The position numbers were made by a program, and so were the translations under genes. Of a DNA stretch of 64,000 nt, positions 1 through 7,237 are shown piece after piece. Position 1 is the stretch's first letter, and the number at the start of each line of letters is the position of its first letter. Under the pieces are notes generated by a model, which saw nothing but the letters and a program-made list of their open reading frames with translations, was not told the origin of the DNA and did not search any database. The stretch lies in assembly GCA_017431515.1 (NCBI GenBank), contig JAFRKV010000044.1, positions 1 through 64,000 on the forward strand. Direction: 5' to 3'. Source of the stretch: Lachnospiraceae bacterium (GTDB lineage Bacteria > Bacillota > Clostridia > Lachnospirales > Lachnospiraceae).

Positions 1-379
1 AAACCTGTGTGAAAAATGTAAAATTCTACCTGAATTTAAAAATTTCAAATATGTAATCGTCACATTAATAAAAAGATACCTACCATATATAGTGGCCGGA
101 TTTATAATAGCTTTAAGGTTTTCAATTGCAATATTGGGAGTCCCCGGGGACCACTATAGCGTGAAAAAAGAGAGACAGAGAATCTACTCTGTCTCTCTTT
201 TGATTTGCGTTATATAAGTCGGGAAAATGAACCGCTGACTCCGTCCCTGAGGATCACTTAAAAGGTTTGATGAGGCGGTTGAGTTGGTTTTCTTGTCTCA
301 CGGCCGTAAAAGCCAAAACTGGCGGGCTGAAGCTCCTTTGTGCGATTATCTTTATTCCAATATAATTGACGACTTCAAA
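1..379. other. left-edge intergenic stretch, no gene assigned
   Basis: AT-rich edge sequence. One plus-strand frame is open from the window edge to a stop at 216-218 and would encode about 70 residues with a Cys pair (CEKC) and a hydrophobic stretch (YIVAGFIIALRF). It could be the tail of a gene lying outside the window, but it runs through a strong hairpin at 166-201 and I recognise no family. A 10-bp palindrome TCCCCGGGGA lies near 141-150. From 219 to 379 I see no coding or structured signal on either strand. Confidence 0.25.
166..201. terminator. bidirectional hairpin terminator
   Basis: A perfect 15-bp stem (166-180 with 187-201) closes a 6-nt loop AATCTA. The arms are A-rich at the 5' end and T-rich at the 3' end, so each strand has a short U-tract. 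It probably ends whatever is transcribed in from the left edge. Confidence 0.6.
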
Positions 380-410
380 AAACACCCCACAGAATAAGAG
401 TGAGGTGTTT
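374..410 (-). terminator. terminator of the higBA operon
   Basis: On the minus strand AAACACCTCA pairs with TGGGGTGTTT (one G-U pair, 10-nt loop), followed by a T-run. It lies about 20 nt beyond the higA stop codon, so it should end the higB-higA transcript. Confidence 0.65.
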
Positions 411-430
411 AAAAACCCTGTTTAACCTTC

Positions 431-718
431 CTATACCACACTTATCGGAAAGGGTATTACATTATTTGGCTCATGCTTTCGTGCATTCCATAGAGTGAGC
501 TTCTGCTGCATATTCATCCAGCTCTCTACAGAGGTATTTGTTGCCTTGCCTATTCTTAAAGCCATTTCAGGACTTAATGAAGACTTCTCATTTATGAATT
601 CAGACAAGGTTTTTCTGCTCACACCAAGCATACTTGCAGCGTCAGTAACAGAAAGATTTAACGGTTTCATTACATCTTCTAAAAAAACAGCTCCCGGATG
701 TGTCGGTTTTCTCGTCAT
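431..718 (-). CDS. higA: HigA-type antitoxin, XRE family
   Basis: A 95-residue antitoxin of the HigA/VapI family. It opens with the typical R-K-P-T-H-P-G segment and has a helix-turn-helix at about residues 24-60 (DAASMLGVSRKTLSEFI). In this family the protein binds and neutralises the HigB endoribonuclease and represses the shared promoter. The gene follows higB after an 18-nt gap, in the toxin-first order that is usual for hig loci and reversed from most type II systems. A hairpin terminator lies just downstream. The likely operator is the palindrome inside the higB promoter at 1032-1041. Length and motifs are complete, so it looks functional. Confidence 0.88.
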   Translation of the reverse strand: MTRKPTHPGAVFLEDVMKPLNLSVTDAASMLGVSRKTLSEFINEKSSLSPEMALRIGKATNTSVESWMNMQQKLTLWNARKHEPNNVIPFPISVV

Positions 719-736
719 CTCAGAGTTCCTCCCTTC

Positions 737-1015
737 TTAATGATAATCCATATAATCAACAAGATATGCATCCTGATCTTCAAAATAGAATGTCATCCGC
801 CAATTGCCATTAACCCAAACAGACCACATATCCTGCTTATCACCTTTCAACGGATGTAGCCTGTATCCCGGCAGGTTCATGTCTTGTGGGGATGTACTTG
901 CATCTAACCTATCGAGCATTCTTTCTAACTTTGATGCATGCTCTGCCTGTATTCCTCTTTTTGAACCGGTTTCGTAAAATTCTTTTAAACCTTTGTGTGC
1001 AAATGATTTTATCAT
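737..1015 (-). CDS. higB: HigB-type toxin, RelE superfamily mRNA endonuclease
   Basis: A 92-residue toxin of the HigB/GraT branch of the RelE fold. The N-terminus (MIKSFAHKGLKEFYETGS) and C-terminus (NWRMTFYFED...LVDYMDYH) match the family. HigB toxins cut mRNA on the ribosome. Toxin precedes antitoxin. The -10 hexamer of the promoter ends only 6 nt before this ATG, so transcription should begin at or next to the start codon and the toxin mRNA would be leaderless. There is no room for a Shine-Dalgarno site. The start is supported by family alignment rather than by an RBS. Confidence 0.87.
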   Translation of the reverse strand: MIKSFAHKGLKEFYETGSKRGIQAEHASKLERMLDRLDASTSPQDMNLPGYRLHPLKGDKQDMWSVWVNGNWRMTFYFEDQDAYLVDYMDYH

Positions 1016-1021
1016 ATGTGT

Positions 1022-1050
1022 ATTATAACCCGTAACGTTACACGTGTCAA
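1022..1050 (-). promoter_or_regulatory. higBA promoter with operator palindrome
   Basis: On the minus strand a perfect TTGACA (1045-1050), a 17-nt spacer and a perfect TATAAT (1022-1027). The spacer contains the palindrome GTAACGTTAC (1032-1041), the obvious candidate operator for HigA. Predicted start of transcription is about 1015. Confidence 0.75.
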
Positions 1051-1198
1051 TCGTATCTTGCGATAAACTGGAAGATAATTATATACAAACTTTATCATGA
1101 TTCTTGACGAAATCAATGGGATTAGGTATAGTCAAAACGAGCTGGACAACGGTAATCTTACCGCCATACAGCTCGTCAATTATCTTAGGATATCTTAT

Positions 1199-1480
1199 TT
1201 ACAGAAAAACTTTCACACACTCGTCACCATCTATCCAGTAGAGCATTACATAATCGTGTTTCAAAAAATGGATTCTCTTTAGCCCTCTTTCTCTTAATTC
1301 GGGTTCTGGTGGATCTTGCAGTGATCCGGCTACCCGTGACAATTCTTCTATTGTCTTAAAGTAATCCTCTTCGACTGCATCATATGCTTGTTCATTTCTT
1401 TTTACAAACAGCAAATAAGATTGATATTGGTAGAATTGTTCCAAAGCATCCGGTGTGACAACGACCTTATATTCTGTCAT
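1199..1480 (-). CDS. RelE/ParE-family toxin
   Basis: A 93-residue protein with the RelE/ParE layout: an N-terminal strand (EYKVVVTPDALEQFYQYQSYL), a long helix, then a C-terminal sheet containing RGLKRIHFLKHDYVMLYWIDGDECVKVFL. Members either cut mRNA on the ribosome or poison gyrase; the sequence alone does not tell which. Its ATG overlaps the stop of the upstream 65-residue gene by 4 nt (ATGA), the usual translational coupling of antitoxin to toxin. I assign the TA role from fold plus context, and no specific subfamily name. Confidence 0.75.
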   Translation of the reverse strand: MTEYKVVVTPDALEQFYQYQSYLLFVKRNEQAYDAVEEDYFKTIEELSRVAGSLQDPPEPELRERGLKRIHFLKHDYVMLYWIDGDECVKVFL

Positions 1481-1674
1481 GAACGCGCCACCATTCTCTT
1501 TGTCTTTTCAGTATGCATTGCATTCATGGCTATATATCCAGCCTTAAGTTCTTTGGACATATCCTTAACAGCTTGCACCGCATCTAACCTCTGACCATTC
1601 TTTGCCTGATCCAAGCTATGATCCACTTCTTTAAGAAAATCTTCCTTTGTTTTGGGTTCAAACATACTACTCAT
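1477..1674 (-). CDS. antitoxin partner of the RelE/ParE toxin
   Basis: A 65-residue charged protein (FEPKTKEDFLKEVDHSLDQAKNGQRLDAVQAVKDMSKEL...) placed directly before and overlapping the RelE/ParE-like gene. The mostly helical N-terminal two thirds fits a small antitoxin. I do not recognise a named DNA-binding motif. The ATG at 1674 has an AAGGAG ribosome site 9 nt upstream. The antitoxin role is inferred from position, size and coupling to the toxin. Confidence 0.65.
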   Translation of the reverse strand: MSSMFEPKTKEDFLKEVDHSLDQAKNGQRLDAVQAVKDMSKELKAGYIAMNAMHTEKTKRMVARS

Positions 1675-1817
1675 ATCGTTGTGCTCCTTCTGCTTTCATT
1701 ATAAATCCGTCAAGAACTCGATTGCAAGCAGTTCTCATAAAAATAGAGGCATTGTCCCGCTGGCGAATACCCTTGATAATCAAGTTCCTCTCCGTACGTC
1801 CGAAATCGGGACGGGGT

Positions 1818-2300
1818 CTACCTCCGTTTTGACTTCATCACGGTCTGGCATAGACCGAAAGCCGTAAGGGCGTCCGTCACGATATCGGATGTCGTGGCAA
1901 GCTCCTCACCGGATGCCGCCATGCTCTGCAAAGCGGTACCGGCACGGTCTGCCTCCGTGGTGAGGTTTTTCAGTTCGTTTTCGGTTTCAACGATCTCCCT
2001 TTGCAGGGCATCGTACTGGTCTTTTGAAATCTCTCCCTTGGCAAGAGCCTCGTTTGCCTGCTGGGCTACGGTCTTTAAAGTTTCAAGACGCTCCTTTGTC
2101 TCTTTAACCGCATCACCAAGGAGCCTATGCTTTTGTGCCATCAGATCCGTATTCCCCGGATCGAGCTTCAGCATCTTGTTTACGTCACGAAGCTGCGCCT
2201 GTGTGGATTTCAGTTCCCTGTCCACGTTTCTTAAGGCGGTTTGAAGTTTTGTAGTATCACCACCGATCTCGACGGTGATCCCGCGAATTCTACTCGTCAC
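1818..2300 (-). pseudogene. phage tail tape measure protein, N-terminal fragment
   Basis: About 155 residues that match the N-terminus of tape measure proteins of Clostridia siphophages (SRIRGITVEIGGDTTKLQ..., LKLDPGNTDLMAQKHRLLGDAVKETKERL...). Intact proteins run to many hundreds of residues. Homology stops near LTAFG and the last ten residues are out-of-family, so the gene is cut at about position 1845. The likely start is the GTG at 2300, with AGGAGG 7 nt upstream. In tailed phages this protein sets tail length. Here it is a prophage relic together with the chaperone fragments at 3.7-4.0 kb. Confidence 0.8.
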
Positions 2301-2320
2301 GGTTCTCCCTCCTTTCCGGC

Positions 2321-2345
2321 ACAAAAATAGCCCGGAAATCCGGGC
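2321..2345 (-). terminator. hairpin terminator upstream of the tape measure relic
   Basis: GCCCGGA (2330-2336) pairs with TCCGGGC (2339-2345) over a 2-nt loop. On the minus strand it is followed by TATTTTTG. It would end transcription of the double-glycine peptide gene at 2424-2699. Confidence 0.55.
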
Positions 2346-2423
2346 AAGAAAAAAGCACCTACCGTAAGTAGATGCTTGTTTGATTACGTTTATTATGACC
2401 CGTTCAGCGGATCGTGTGATGCC

Positions 2424-2699
2424 TTACGATTTTGGGACGATTCGTCCTTCAATTTCTTCATAATACCCTTTATAATTTGTTTCCACCCCTTCAAGTCGGT
2501 ATATTACTGGATTGCCATAAGTTACGACTTGATTGTCTCCATTTAAGAATTTGTGTTGTGTCGGTGTAAACTCTCCACCACTCACCATGCTCATCTCATC
2601 ATCAGTAAGTTCCATACCAGCATGGGCTATGATTTCTTTAGCCTGTTCTTTCGTTTCTGCTTTTTCGACTTTCTCTTTCAGTTTTCCAACGAGTTTCAT
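2424..2699 (-). CDS. double-glycine leader peptide precursor
   Basis: A 91-residue precursor. A charged helical leader (residues 1-42, KLVGKLKEKVEKAETKEQA...) ends in a bacteriocin-type double-glycine site (ELTDDEMSMVSGG), followed by a 49-residue core (EFTPTQHKFLNGDNQ...RIVPKS). In such families a peptidase-containing ABC transporter cuts after GG and exports the core. No such transporter or modifying enzyme lies in this window. The ATG has AAGGAG 8 nt upstream. A homologous precursor with an unrelated core lies at 21187-21360, and the two promoter regions also match. The core resembles no bacteriocin I know. Confidence 0.72.
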   Translation of the reverse strand: MKLVGKLKEKVEKAETKEQAKEIIAHAGMELTDDEMSMVSGGEFTPTQHKFLNGDNQVVTYGNPVIYRLEGVETNYKGYYEEIEGRIVPKS

Positions 2700-2736
2700 A
2701 GGGCATCTCCTTTTGCAGATTTAATGGTTCTACTGT

Positions 2737-2742
2737 ATTATA
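2737..2742 (-). promoter_or_regulatory. -10 region shared with the second peptide gene
   Basis: Minus-strand ATCGTATAATA lies 38 nt before the peptide start. The same block (TATAAT, then AGTAGAAC or AATAGAAC, then a Shine-Dalgarno) recurs at 21401-21406 before the paralogous peptide gene. No consensus -35 is visible in either copy. Confidence 0.5.
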
Positions 2743-2813
2743 CGATAAAAAACGGACGATGGCACTGATTACATGAAAAAAACATCACCGAAGTGATGCT
2801 TCATATCATTCTG

Positions 2814-3095
2814 TCAGATGTACGCCGTCCACTGGTTCCTGGTCAAAGAATATAAAAGCCATAGCCTTTGCGGTCGACCGAATACGTGGATCATGCACTC
2901 GTAGGAAAGCATGTCGTTCGTCACGGTGACACCGTTTGGCATCTGGTATGCTCCCTTGTAGGACAGATCCTTATATCCTTTGATCATATAGGTCTGGTAC
3001 TCTCCCTCCTCATCCTTGATGCGGATGCGAAGCGGGATGATTGTACCATCACTTTTATGCTGGCATATGACATCCAGTTCCTCCACCATTTTCAT
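2814..3095 (-). CDS. small conserved hypothetical protein
   Basis: A protein of 93 residues if started at ATG 3095, where a GGGGTG sequence lies upstream; a longer frame reaches 3152. It is rich in beta-strand pattern (VICQHKSDGTIIPLRIRIKDEEGEYQTYMIKGYKDLSYKG...ECMIHVFGRPQRLWLLYS). It resembles short Firmicute proteins that follow DNA-repair polymerase genes, but I cannot name the family and no polymerase gene is nearby. It sits between phage relics and may be accessory cargo. Confidence 0.55.
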   Translation of the reverse strand: MKMVEELDVICQHKSDGTIIPLRIRIKDEEGEYQTYMIKGYKDLSYKGAYQMPNGVTVTNDMLSYECMIHVFGRPQRLWLLYSLTRNQWTAYI

Positions 3096-3191
3096 GATGC
3101 ACACCCCATTCCTGTGTACGATCATTATAGAACATATGTTCTGTTTTTGCAAAGGTTTATCTGCTCTACAAACGAGAATTATAACTTCATT

Positions 3192-3647
3192 TTATCGTTT
3201 CTTCTCCATTTTCTCATATACAAGCTTGACACCATTTTCAAGGTCATATTTCCCATGTCCAATTGTTTTATACCCTCTATGCTCATATAAGAAAACTGCA
3301 GCTAAAGATGCATCCAACAAAACAGTATCATGGCCTTTTAATATCTCTTTCTCCAGATGATCCATAATCTTCGTTCCGTATCCTTTTCCTTGATACTCCG
3401 GTAGTACATATACCCCTGTAATCTCATTTTCATAATAACATCCCGTCCCAACTACTATCTCGCCATCAGTTAGCATTCCCATTCGTCCAGTTGCAATGCC
3501 TTCCTTGATATGCTCTGCGCTATGATACTCGCAGAAAAAATCCACAACCTCTTTGGGATAATATTTTGGATAAACCGATTTTATTGTCGTATGCAGAATA
3601 TTTCGAATGACATCGACCATGTCCGCTGTTGCTGTTAAATATTTCAT
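3192..3647 (-). CDS. GNAT family N-acetyltransferase
   Basis: A 151-residue single-domain acyltransferase of the GNAT fold. The acetyl-CoA binding motif A is clear (ITGVYVLPEYQGKGYGTKIMDHLEKEI, about residues 74-100), followed by motif B (LDASLAAVFLYEHRGYKTIGHGKYDL). The substrate cannot be told from sequence. The gene stands alone between phage remnants with its own weak ribosome site (AAAGAGGT). It is full length for the family and looks intact. Confidence 0.85.
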   Translation of the reverse strand: MKYLTATADMVDVIRNILHTTIKSVYPKYYPKEVVDFFCEYHSAEHIKEGIATGRMGMLTDGEIVVGTGCYYENEITGVYVLPEYQGKGYGTKIMDHLEKEILKGHDTVLLDASLAAVFLYEHRGYKTIGHGKYDLENGVKLVYEKMEKKR

Positions 3648-3722
3648 GTTTTATACCTCTTTATTAAACTACGATTTGCTTAATTTTACCAAAATCAGGC
3701 AATGGAAAAAAGCAGTTTTGAA

Positions 3723-3887
3723 TCAGAAATTCTCATAATCCGCCTGTGTAGCAATCTCCGGATACTTCTCATCATCATTTCGGCTCTCTGCGTACATGTC
3801 ATTGACCATCCCGATCGTCAAGAGATCCAGCTCACTGATGTGGATGCCAAGCTGTACGCAGCGGAGCAGAAACAGCGGGGTTGTCAT
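3723..3887 (-). pseudogene. phage tail assembly chaperone, frameshifted 3' part (T-like)
   Basis: A 54-residue frame (MTTPLFLLRCVQLGIHISELD, then LTIGMVNDMYAESRNDDEKYPEI...) of the type found between the tail chaperone and tape measure genes of Clostridia phages. Its frame stays open upstream of the ATG and is exactly the -1 frame of the preceding chaperone fragment, entered at the slippery site 3908-3914. In tailed phages such frameshifting yields the G-T fusion chaperone needed for tail assembly. The sequence shows the arrangement; the function is from known phages. Confidence 0.65.
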
Positions 3888-4012
3888 TTTCCGATCAATC
3901 GGCCGGAGTTTTTTTTAGCCTCGACATCCGTTTTGACGTTCAATCCCCAGAGCTCAATCAACTTCGGGAGCACCTGATAAATGGAGAAGGTGTTGAACTC
4001 ATCCAACCAGTC
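3884..4012 (-). pseudogene. phage tail assembly chaperone, 5' part (G-like), truncated
   Basis: The last 42 residues of a G-like tail chaperone (DWLDEFNTFSIYQVLPKLIE, then LWGLNVKTDVEAKKNSGRLIGK), ending at a TGA that overlaps the ATG of the next frame. The upstream part is lost: an in-frame stop sits at 4013-4015 and the homology ends there. The order chaperone then tape measure (1818-2300) is that of a siphophage tail module, but about 1.4 kb of non-phage genes separates the two relics. Confidence 0.6.
3908..3914 (-). promoter_or_regulatory. -1 frameshift slippery heptamer
   Basis: The minus-strand heptamer A-AAA-AAC is in register with the zero frame (GCT AAA AAA AAC TCC). Slipping by -1 continues through the following MTTPLF frame without a stop. 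This is the classical tail-chaperone frameshift signal. Confidence 0.65.
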
Positions 4013-4177
4013 TTAAGTCCTATGAGAAAGAAAGTGCACAATAATATAGCAGGTTCCCCGCGTAGTGTTACCATAACACATCATCACTTGAGTTTACCTT
4101 GACAAAAAAACTTTATGCCATAGAACTTAATCAATATCGAGGAATCGATAGGGGCTGACCGAAAGGTCTGGTCCACC

Positions 4178-4279
4178 GGCACGCGTAAGCAACGAGCCGA
4201 TGAGACATAAAAGAGCAGCGCTCGCTCGGGCACGCGTAAGCAACGAGCCGATGAGACATAAAAGAGCAGCGCTCGCTCG
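4178..4279. repeat. 51-bp perfect tandem duplication
   Basis: Two identical 51-bp units (4178-4228, 4229-4279) abut exactly, each running from GGCACGCG to CGCTCGCTCG. They are followed by a small hairpin (AATTGC-TTC-GCAATT). No coding frame makes sense here. It looks like a recent slippage duplication in the non-coding gap (4016-4322) downstream of msmX. Confidence 0.85.
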
Positions 4280-4322
4280 AAATTGCTTCGCAATTCCTCG
4301 CGTCGTGCTGTCGCACTATAAA

Positions 4323-4373
4323 AGAAAAAAGACACACCGTATGGCAAATAAATTTGCCTCCGGTGTGTCTTCT
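4323..4373 (-). terminator. terminator of msmX
   Basis: An outer stem (AGACACACCG with CGGTGTGTCT) encloses an inner stem (GGCAAAT with ATTTGCC). The minus strand continues with TTTTTTCTTT. It lies 29 nt past the msmX stop. Confidence 0.8.
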
Positions 4374-4401
4374 TTCTTTTGCACTGCTCTTTTATGGTCG
4401 A

Positions 4402-5514
4402 TCAGTTCGTGATCGTCAGCTCCGTCTCTTTGTCGAAGACATGAATCTTCTGCGGGTCGAACGCCATCTTCACATGATCGCCCATGCGTGCAGCCGTGCG
4501 GCTGTCAACCTTTGCGGTCATGTTTGCGCCTGCGATGGAGAAATACAGGAGCACTTCCGCGCCGAGAAGCTCGTATCCGGTCACGTCCGCTTCGATGATG
4601 CTGTCGCGGTAGGTCTCAATGTCATGCTGGGAATCGCTGATGTCCTCAGGTCTCACGCCAAGCACAACCGTCTTGCCGTTGTAACCGCCGTCGATCAGCT
4701 TCTTTGCCTTCTGCTGCGGAAGAACTACGGAGAACTCGCCGAAGGTCAGGGTAACTTTCTCGCCCTCTGCCTTTACGGATGCATCTACGAAGTTCATCTG
4801 CGGAGATCCGATGAATCCTGCCACGAACAGGTTGTCCGGCTCGTTGTATAACTTCATCGGGGAATCCACCTGCTGGATGATGCCGTCCTTCAAAACGACG
4901 ATTCTGGTACCAAGGGTCATAGCCTCGGTCTGGTCATGGGTGACGTAGATGATCGTTGCGCCGAGTCTCTGGTGAAGACCTGCGATCTCGGAACGCATCT
5001 GCACACGAAGCTTTGCATCCAGGTTGGACAGCGGCTCGTCCATCAGGAAGACCTTCGGGTTACGTACGATGGCACGTCCCATAGCCACACGCTGTCTCTG
5101 TCCACCGGAAAGAGCCTTCGGCTTCCGGTCAAGGAGCTTCTCCAGATCCAGGATCTTTGCTGCTTCATGCACCTTCTGATCGATCTCTGCCTTCGGCACC
5201 TTGCGGAGCTTCAGACCGAATGCCATGTTGTCGTACACGGTCATATGCGGATACAGAGCGTAGTTCTGGAATACCATTGCGATATCGCGATCCTTCGGCT
5301 CCACATCATTCATGATCTTGCCGTCGATGGAGAACTCGCCGTCGCTGATCTCTTCCAGACCTGCGATCATACGGAGCGTCGTGGACTTACCGCAGCCGGA
5401 CGGTCCGACGAAGATGATGAACTCCTTGTCTTCCACTTCGAGGTTAAAATCCTTGACTGCCTCAAAGCCGTTGGGGTACTTCTTGCATACATTCTTTAAC
5501 TTTAAACTTGCCAT
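4402..5514 (-). CDS. msmX: multi-sugar ABC importer ATPase (MsmX/UgpC type)
   Basis: A 370-residue ATPase energising CUT1-family carbohydrate importers at the inner face of the membrane. Walker [10 protein letters not shown] (about 37-45), signature LSGGQRQR, Walker [18 protein letters not shown]-loop YVTHDQTEA, then a C-terminal MOP/TOBE-like regulatory domain from about 235. The start at 5514 has AGGAGG 9 nt upstream; a longer frame to 5550 lacks one. It is a lone gene with its own terminator and no permease or binding protein beside it, as is usual for MsmX, which is shared by several sugar importers encoded elsewhere. Confidence 0.92.
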   Translation of the reverse strand: MASLKLKNVCKKYPNGFEAVKDFNLEVEDKEFIIFVGPSGCGKSTTLRMIAGLEEISDGEFSIDGKIMNDVEPKDRDIAMVFQNYALYPHMTVYDNMAFGLKLRKVPKAEIDQKVHEAAKILDLEKLLDRKPKALSGGQRQRVAMGRAIVRNPKVFLMDEPLSNLDAKLRVQMRSEIAGLHQRLGATIIYVTHDQTEAMTLGTRIVVLKDGIIQQVDSPMKLYNEPDNLFVAGFIGSPQMNFVDASVKAEGEKVTLTFGEFSVVLPQQKAKKLIDGGYNGKTVVLGVRPEDISDSQHDIETYRDSIIEADVTGYELLGAEVLLYFSIAGANMTAKVDSRTAARMGDHVKMAFDPQKIHVFDKETELTITN

Positions 5515-5721
5515 GTTTCTCTCCCTCCTAAATAATTTTGAAATAGGCAAACTTTTTTCCGTCTTTTACATCTTATCCATTCGCGGTTCTTTTTTCCATA
5601 GATGAAACTTCCAAAGTTTTCTGTCAGAGTTGTGCGATATGTCAAAAAAAAGCCCAAAAAAAAGCCGTTCCGTCAATCTGACGAAACGACCTCATTTTCG
5701 TTGTGCGATATGCCGAGTTTC
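5515..5721 (-). terminator. gap with the terminator of the core operon ending in dut
   Basis: CGTTCCGTCA (5666-5675) pairs with TGACGAAACG (5679-5688). On the minus strand it is followed by GGCTTTTTTTT (down to about 5655) and a second T-run. It ends the long rplS-side operon after dut. The rest of the gap, 5515-5640, shows no clear consensus promoter for msmX. Confidence 0.75.
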
Positions 5722-6162
5722 CTAGTTTTGCCCGGTAGATCCGAATCCGCCGCGGTCGAAATCGTTTAAGTGATCCCGCTCTTCAAACTGCAGCGTCGGC
5801 TGGTTTTTCATGATCCGAAACTGGCAGATCCGGTCATTGACATGGATCACCGTATCCCTCGTAGCATACACCGGCATTCTCCAGATATCATTGTCGCCGG
5901 AATAAGAGTGATCGATCACACCCATGGAATTGGTCTGCAGGATCCCCCAGGTCTTAAAGGTGGAGCTTCTCGGCACCAGATGTGCTTCATATCCCTCGGG
6001 AATCATCATGGAAACGCCGAGGCTGATCAGCGCAAACTCTCCTGCATGCAGCGTCACCTCTTCCGCTGCGCGCAGATCCACCCAGTCGGATTTTCCGTCA
6101 ATATAACGCAGTTTTTCTATCGCATCTGTATGATATTTGATGGCAATGGTCTGTTGTTCCAT
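5722..6162 (-). CDS. dut: dUTP diphosphatase-like protein
   Basis: A 146-residue trimeric dUTPase-family protein, which hydrolyses dUTP to dUMP and keeps uracil out of DNA. The five motifs are visible: VDLRAAE, VPRSSTFKTWGI, GVIDHSYSGDND, RICQFRIMK and the C-terminal arm DRGGFGSTG. Motif 3 ends GDND where dUTPases often have GE, so a dCTP-deaminase-like or relaxed activity is not excluded. The start at 6162 has GGAGG 9 nt upstream. It is the last gene of the operon; gpsA ends 20 nt before it. Confidence 0.85.
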   Translation of the reverse strand: MEQQTIAIKYHTDAIEKLRYIDGKSDWVDLRAAEEVTLHAGEFALISLGVSMMIPEGYEAHLVPRSSTFKTWGILQTNSMGVIDHSYSGDNDIWRMPVYATRDTVIHVNDRICQFRIMKNQPTLQFEERDHLNDFDRGGFGSTGQN

Positions 6163-6182
6163 CTGTCCTGTCCTCCGTTTAT

Positions 6183-7211
6183 TCAATCCGTTTTCCATCT
6201 CAGTCTGCTGTGTTCACTCCGTTTATCGCGGATCATCAGTTCCCTCACGGCATCCGCCGCACTCTTCCCGGAAAACAGCACCTCGTTCACTGCAGTAATG
6301 ATCGGCATCGGTACCCCTTCTTTTTCCGCCAGAAGCTTTGCGGCTCTTGCACAGTTGACGCCTTCCACGACCATACCGACCTCGGCAAGCGCTTCCTCCA
6401 CGGTTCGGCCTTGTCCGATCAGCATCCCCGCCTTCCTGTTTCTGGAATGGCGGCTTTCACAGGTGACGATCAGATCCCCGATCCCCGTCAGTCCCGAGAG
6501 TGTTTCCGGGGCACCGCCCAGCTGTACCGCCAGTCTGGTGATTTCTGCAACACCACGCGTGATCAGAGCGGCCTTGGTATTGTCTCCGTAACCGAGTCCG
6601 TCCGCCATACCGGCAGCCAGCGCGATTACATTTTTCAAAGCACCGCCCAGCTCCATGCCGATGAGATCGGGGCTGGTATAGACTCGCAGGTATTCATTCA
6701 TAAATACATTCTGGATCCGCTCGGCTGTCTCCTGTTCCGATGCGCCTGCAACCAGTGCCGTCGGCAGGGACTGCGCCACTTCTTCCGCATGGCTCGGTCC
6801 GCAAAGCACTGCCACCTGACAAAGAGGAAGTTCCTCCGCTATCACCTGTGAGAGTCTGAGCAACGTTGATTCTTCAATCCCTTTCGCCACGCTGACAATC
6901 GTCTTTTGACGCAGTTCTTCCTCTGTCAGTTGCAGAAGTGCGATCTTCCTTGCCGTTTCACGGATCGCCGTAGACGGCACAGCAAATACAAGCAGTTCCT
7001 TCTCACGAACGATCTCCGAAAAATCCGACGTCACTTCGATAGACTCCGGCAGCCTTAACCCCGGCAGGCTTTCCCCGATCATGCGGGTCTCCCGGATGAG
7101 ATTCATCCTCTCTTCCCGGTGCCCCCAAAGCGTAACCTCATGTCCGTTTTTTTCCAGATGGTTTGCCAGTGCAGCGCCCCAGCTCCCGGCGCCAAGTACT
7201 CCGACTTTCAT
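6183..7211 (-). CDS. gpsA: glycerol-3-phosphate dehydrogenase [NAD(P)+]
   Basis: 342 residues, usual length. It reduces dihydroxyacetone phosphate to sn-glycerol-3-phosphate, the backbone donor for phospholipids. An N-terminal Rossmann motif GAGSWGAALA (about 7-16), the GPSHAEEVA motif, the catalytic region GGALKNVIALAAGMADGLGYGDN and the substrate-binding SRNRKAG are all present. It lies directly after plsY, which uses the product, so the pair supplies and acylates G3P. A GGGAG sequence lies somewhat far (12 nt) from the ATG. Confidence 0.95.
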   Translation of the reverse strand: MKVGVLGAGSWGAALANHLEKNGHEVTLWGHREERMNLIRETRMIGESLPGLRLPESIEVTSDFSEIVREKELLVFAVPSTAIRETARKIALLQLTEEELRQKTIVSVAKGIEESTLLRLSQVIAEELPLCQVAVLCGPSHAEEVAQSLPTALVAGASEQETAERIQNVFMNEYLRVYTSPDLIGMELGGALKNVIALAAGMADGLGYGDNTKAALITRGVAEITRLAVQLGGAPETLSGLTGIGDLIVTCESRHSRNRKAGMLIGQGRTVEEALAEVGMVVEGVNCARAAKLLAEKEGVPMPIITAVNEVLFSGKSAADAVRELMIRDKRSEHSRLRWKTD

Positions 7212-7237
7212 ATCGAATGCAATCTCCCTCGTCTTTC

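Noticed and set aside
1097..1282. Plus-strand 61-codon frame beside the second TA pair
   Set aside because: It overlaps the RelE/ParE 3' end, has no ribosome site, and the gap 1051-1198 contains nothing else convincing.
4016..4322. CRISPR array suggested by the repeated 51-bp units
   Set aside because: Only two units that abut without spacers, so it is a tandem duplication.
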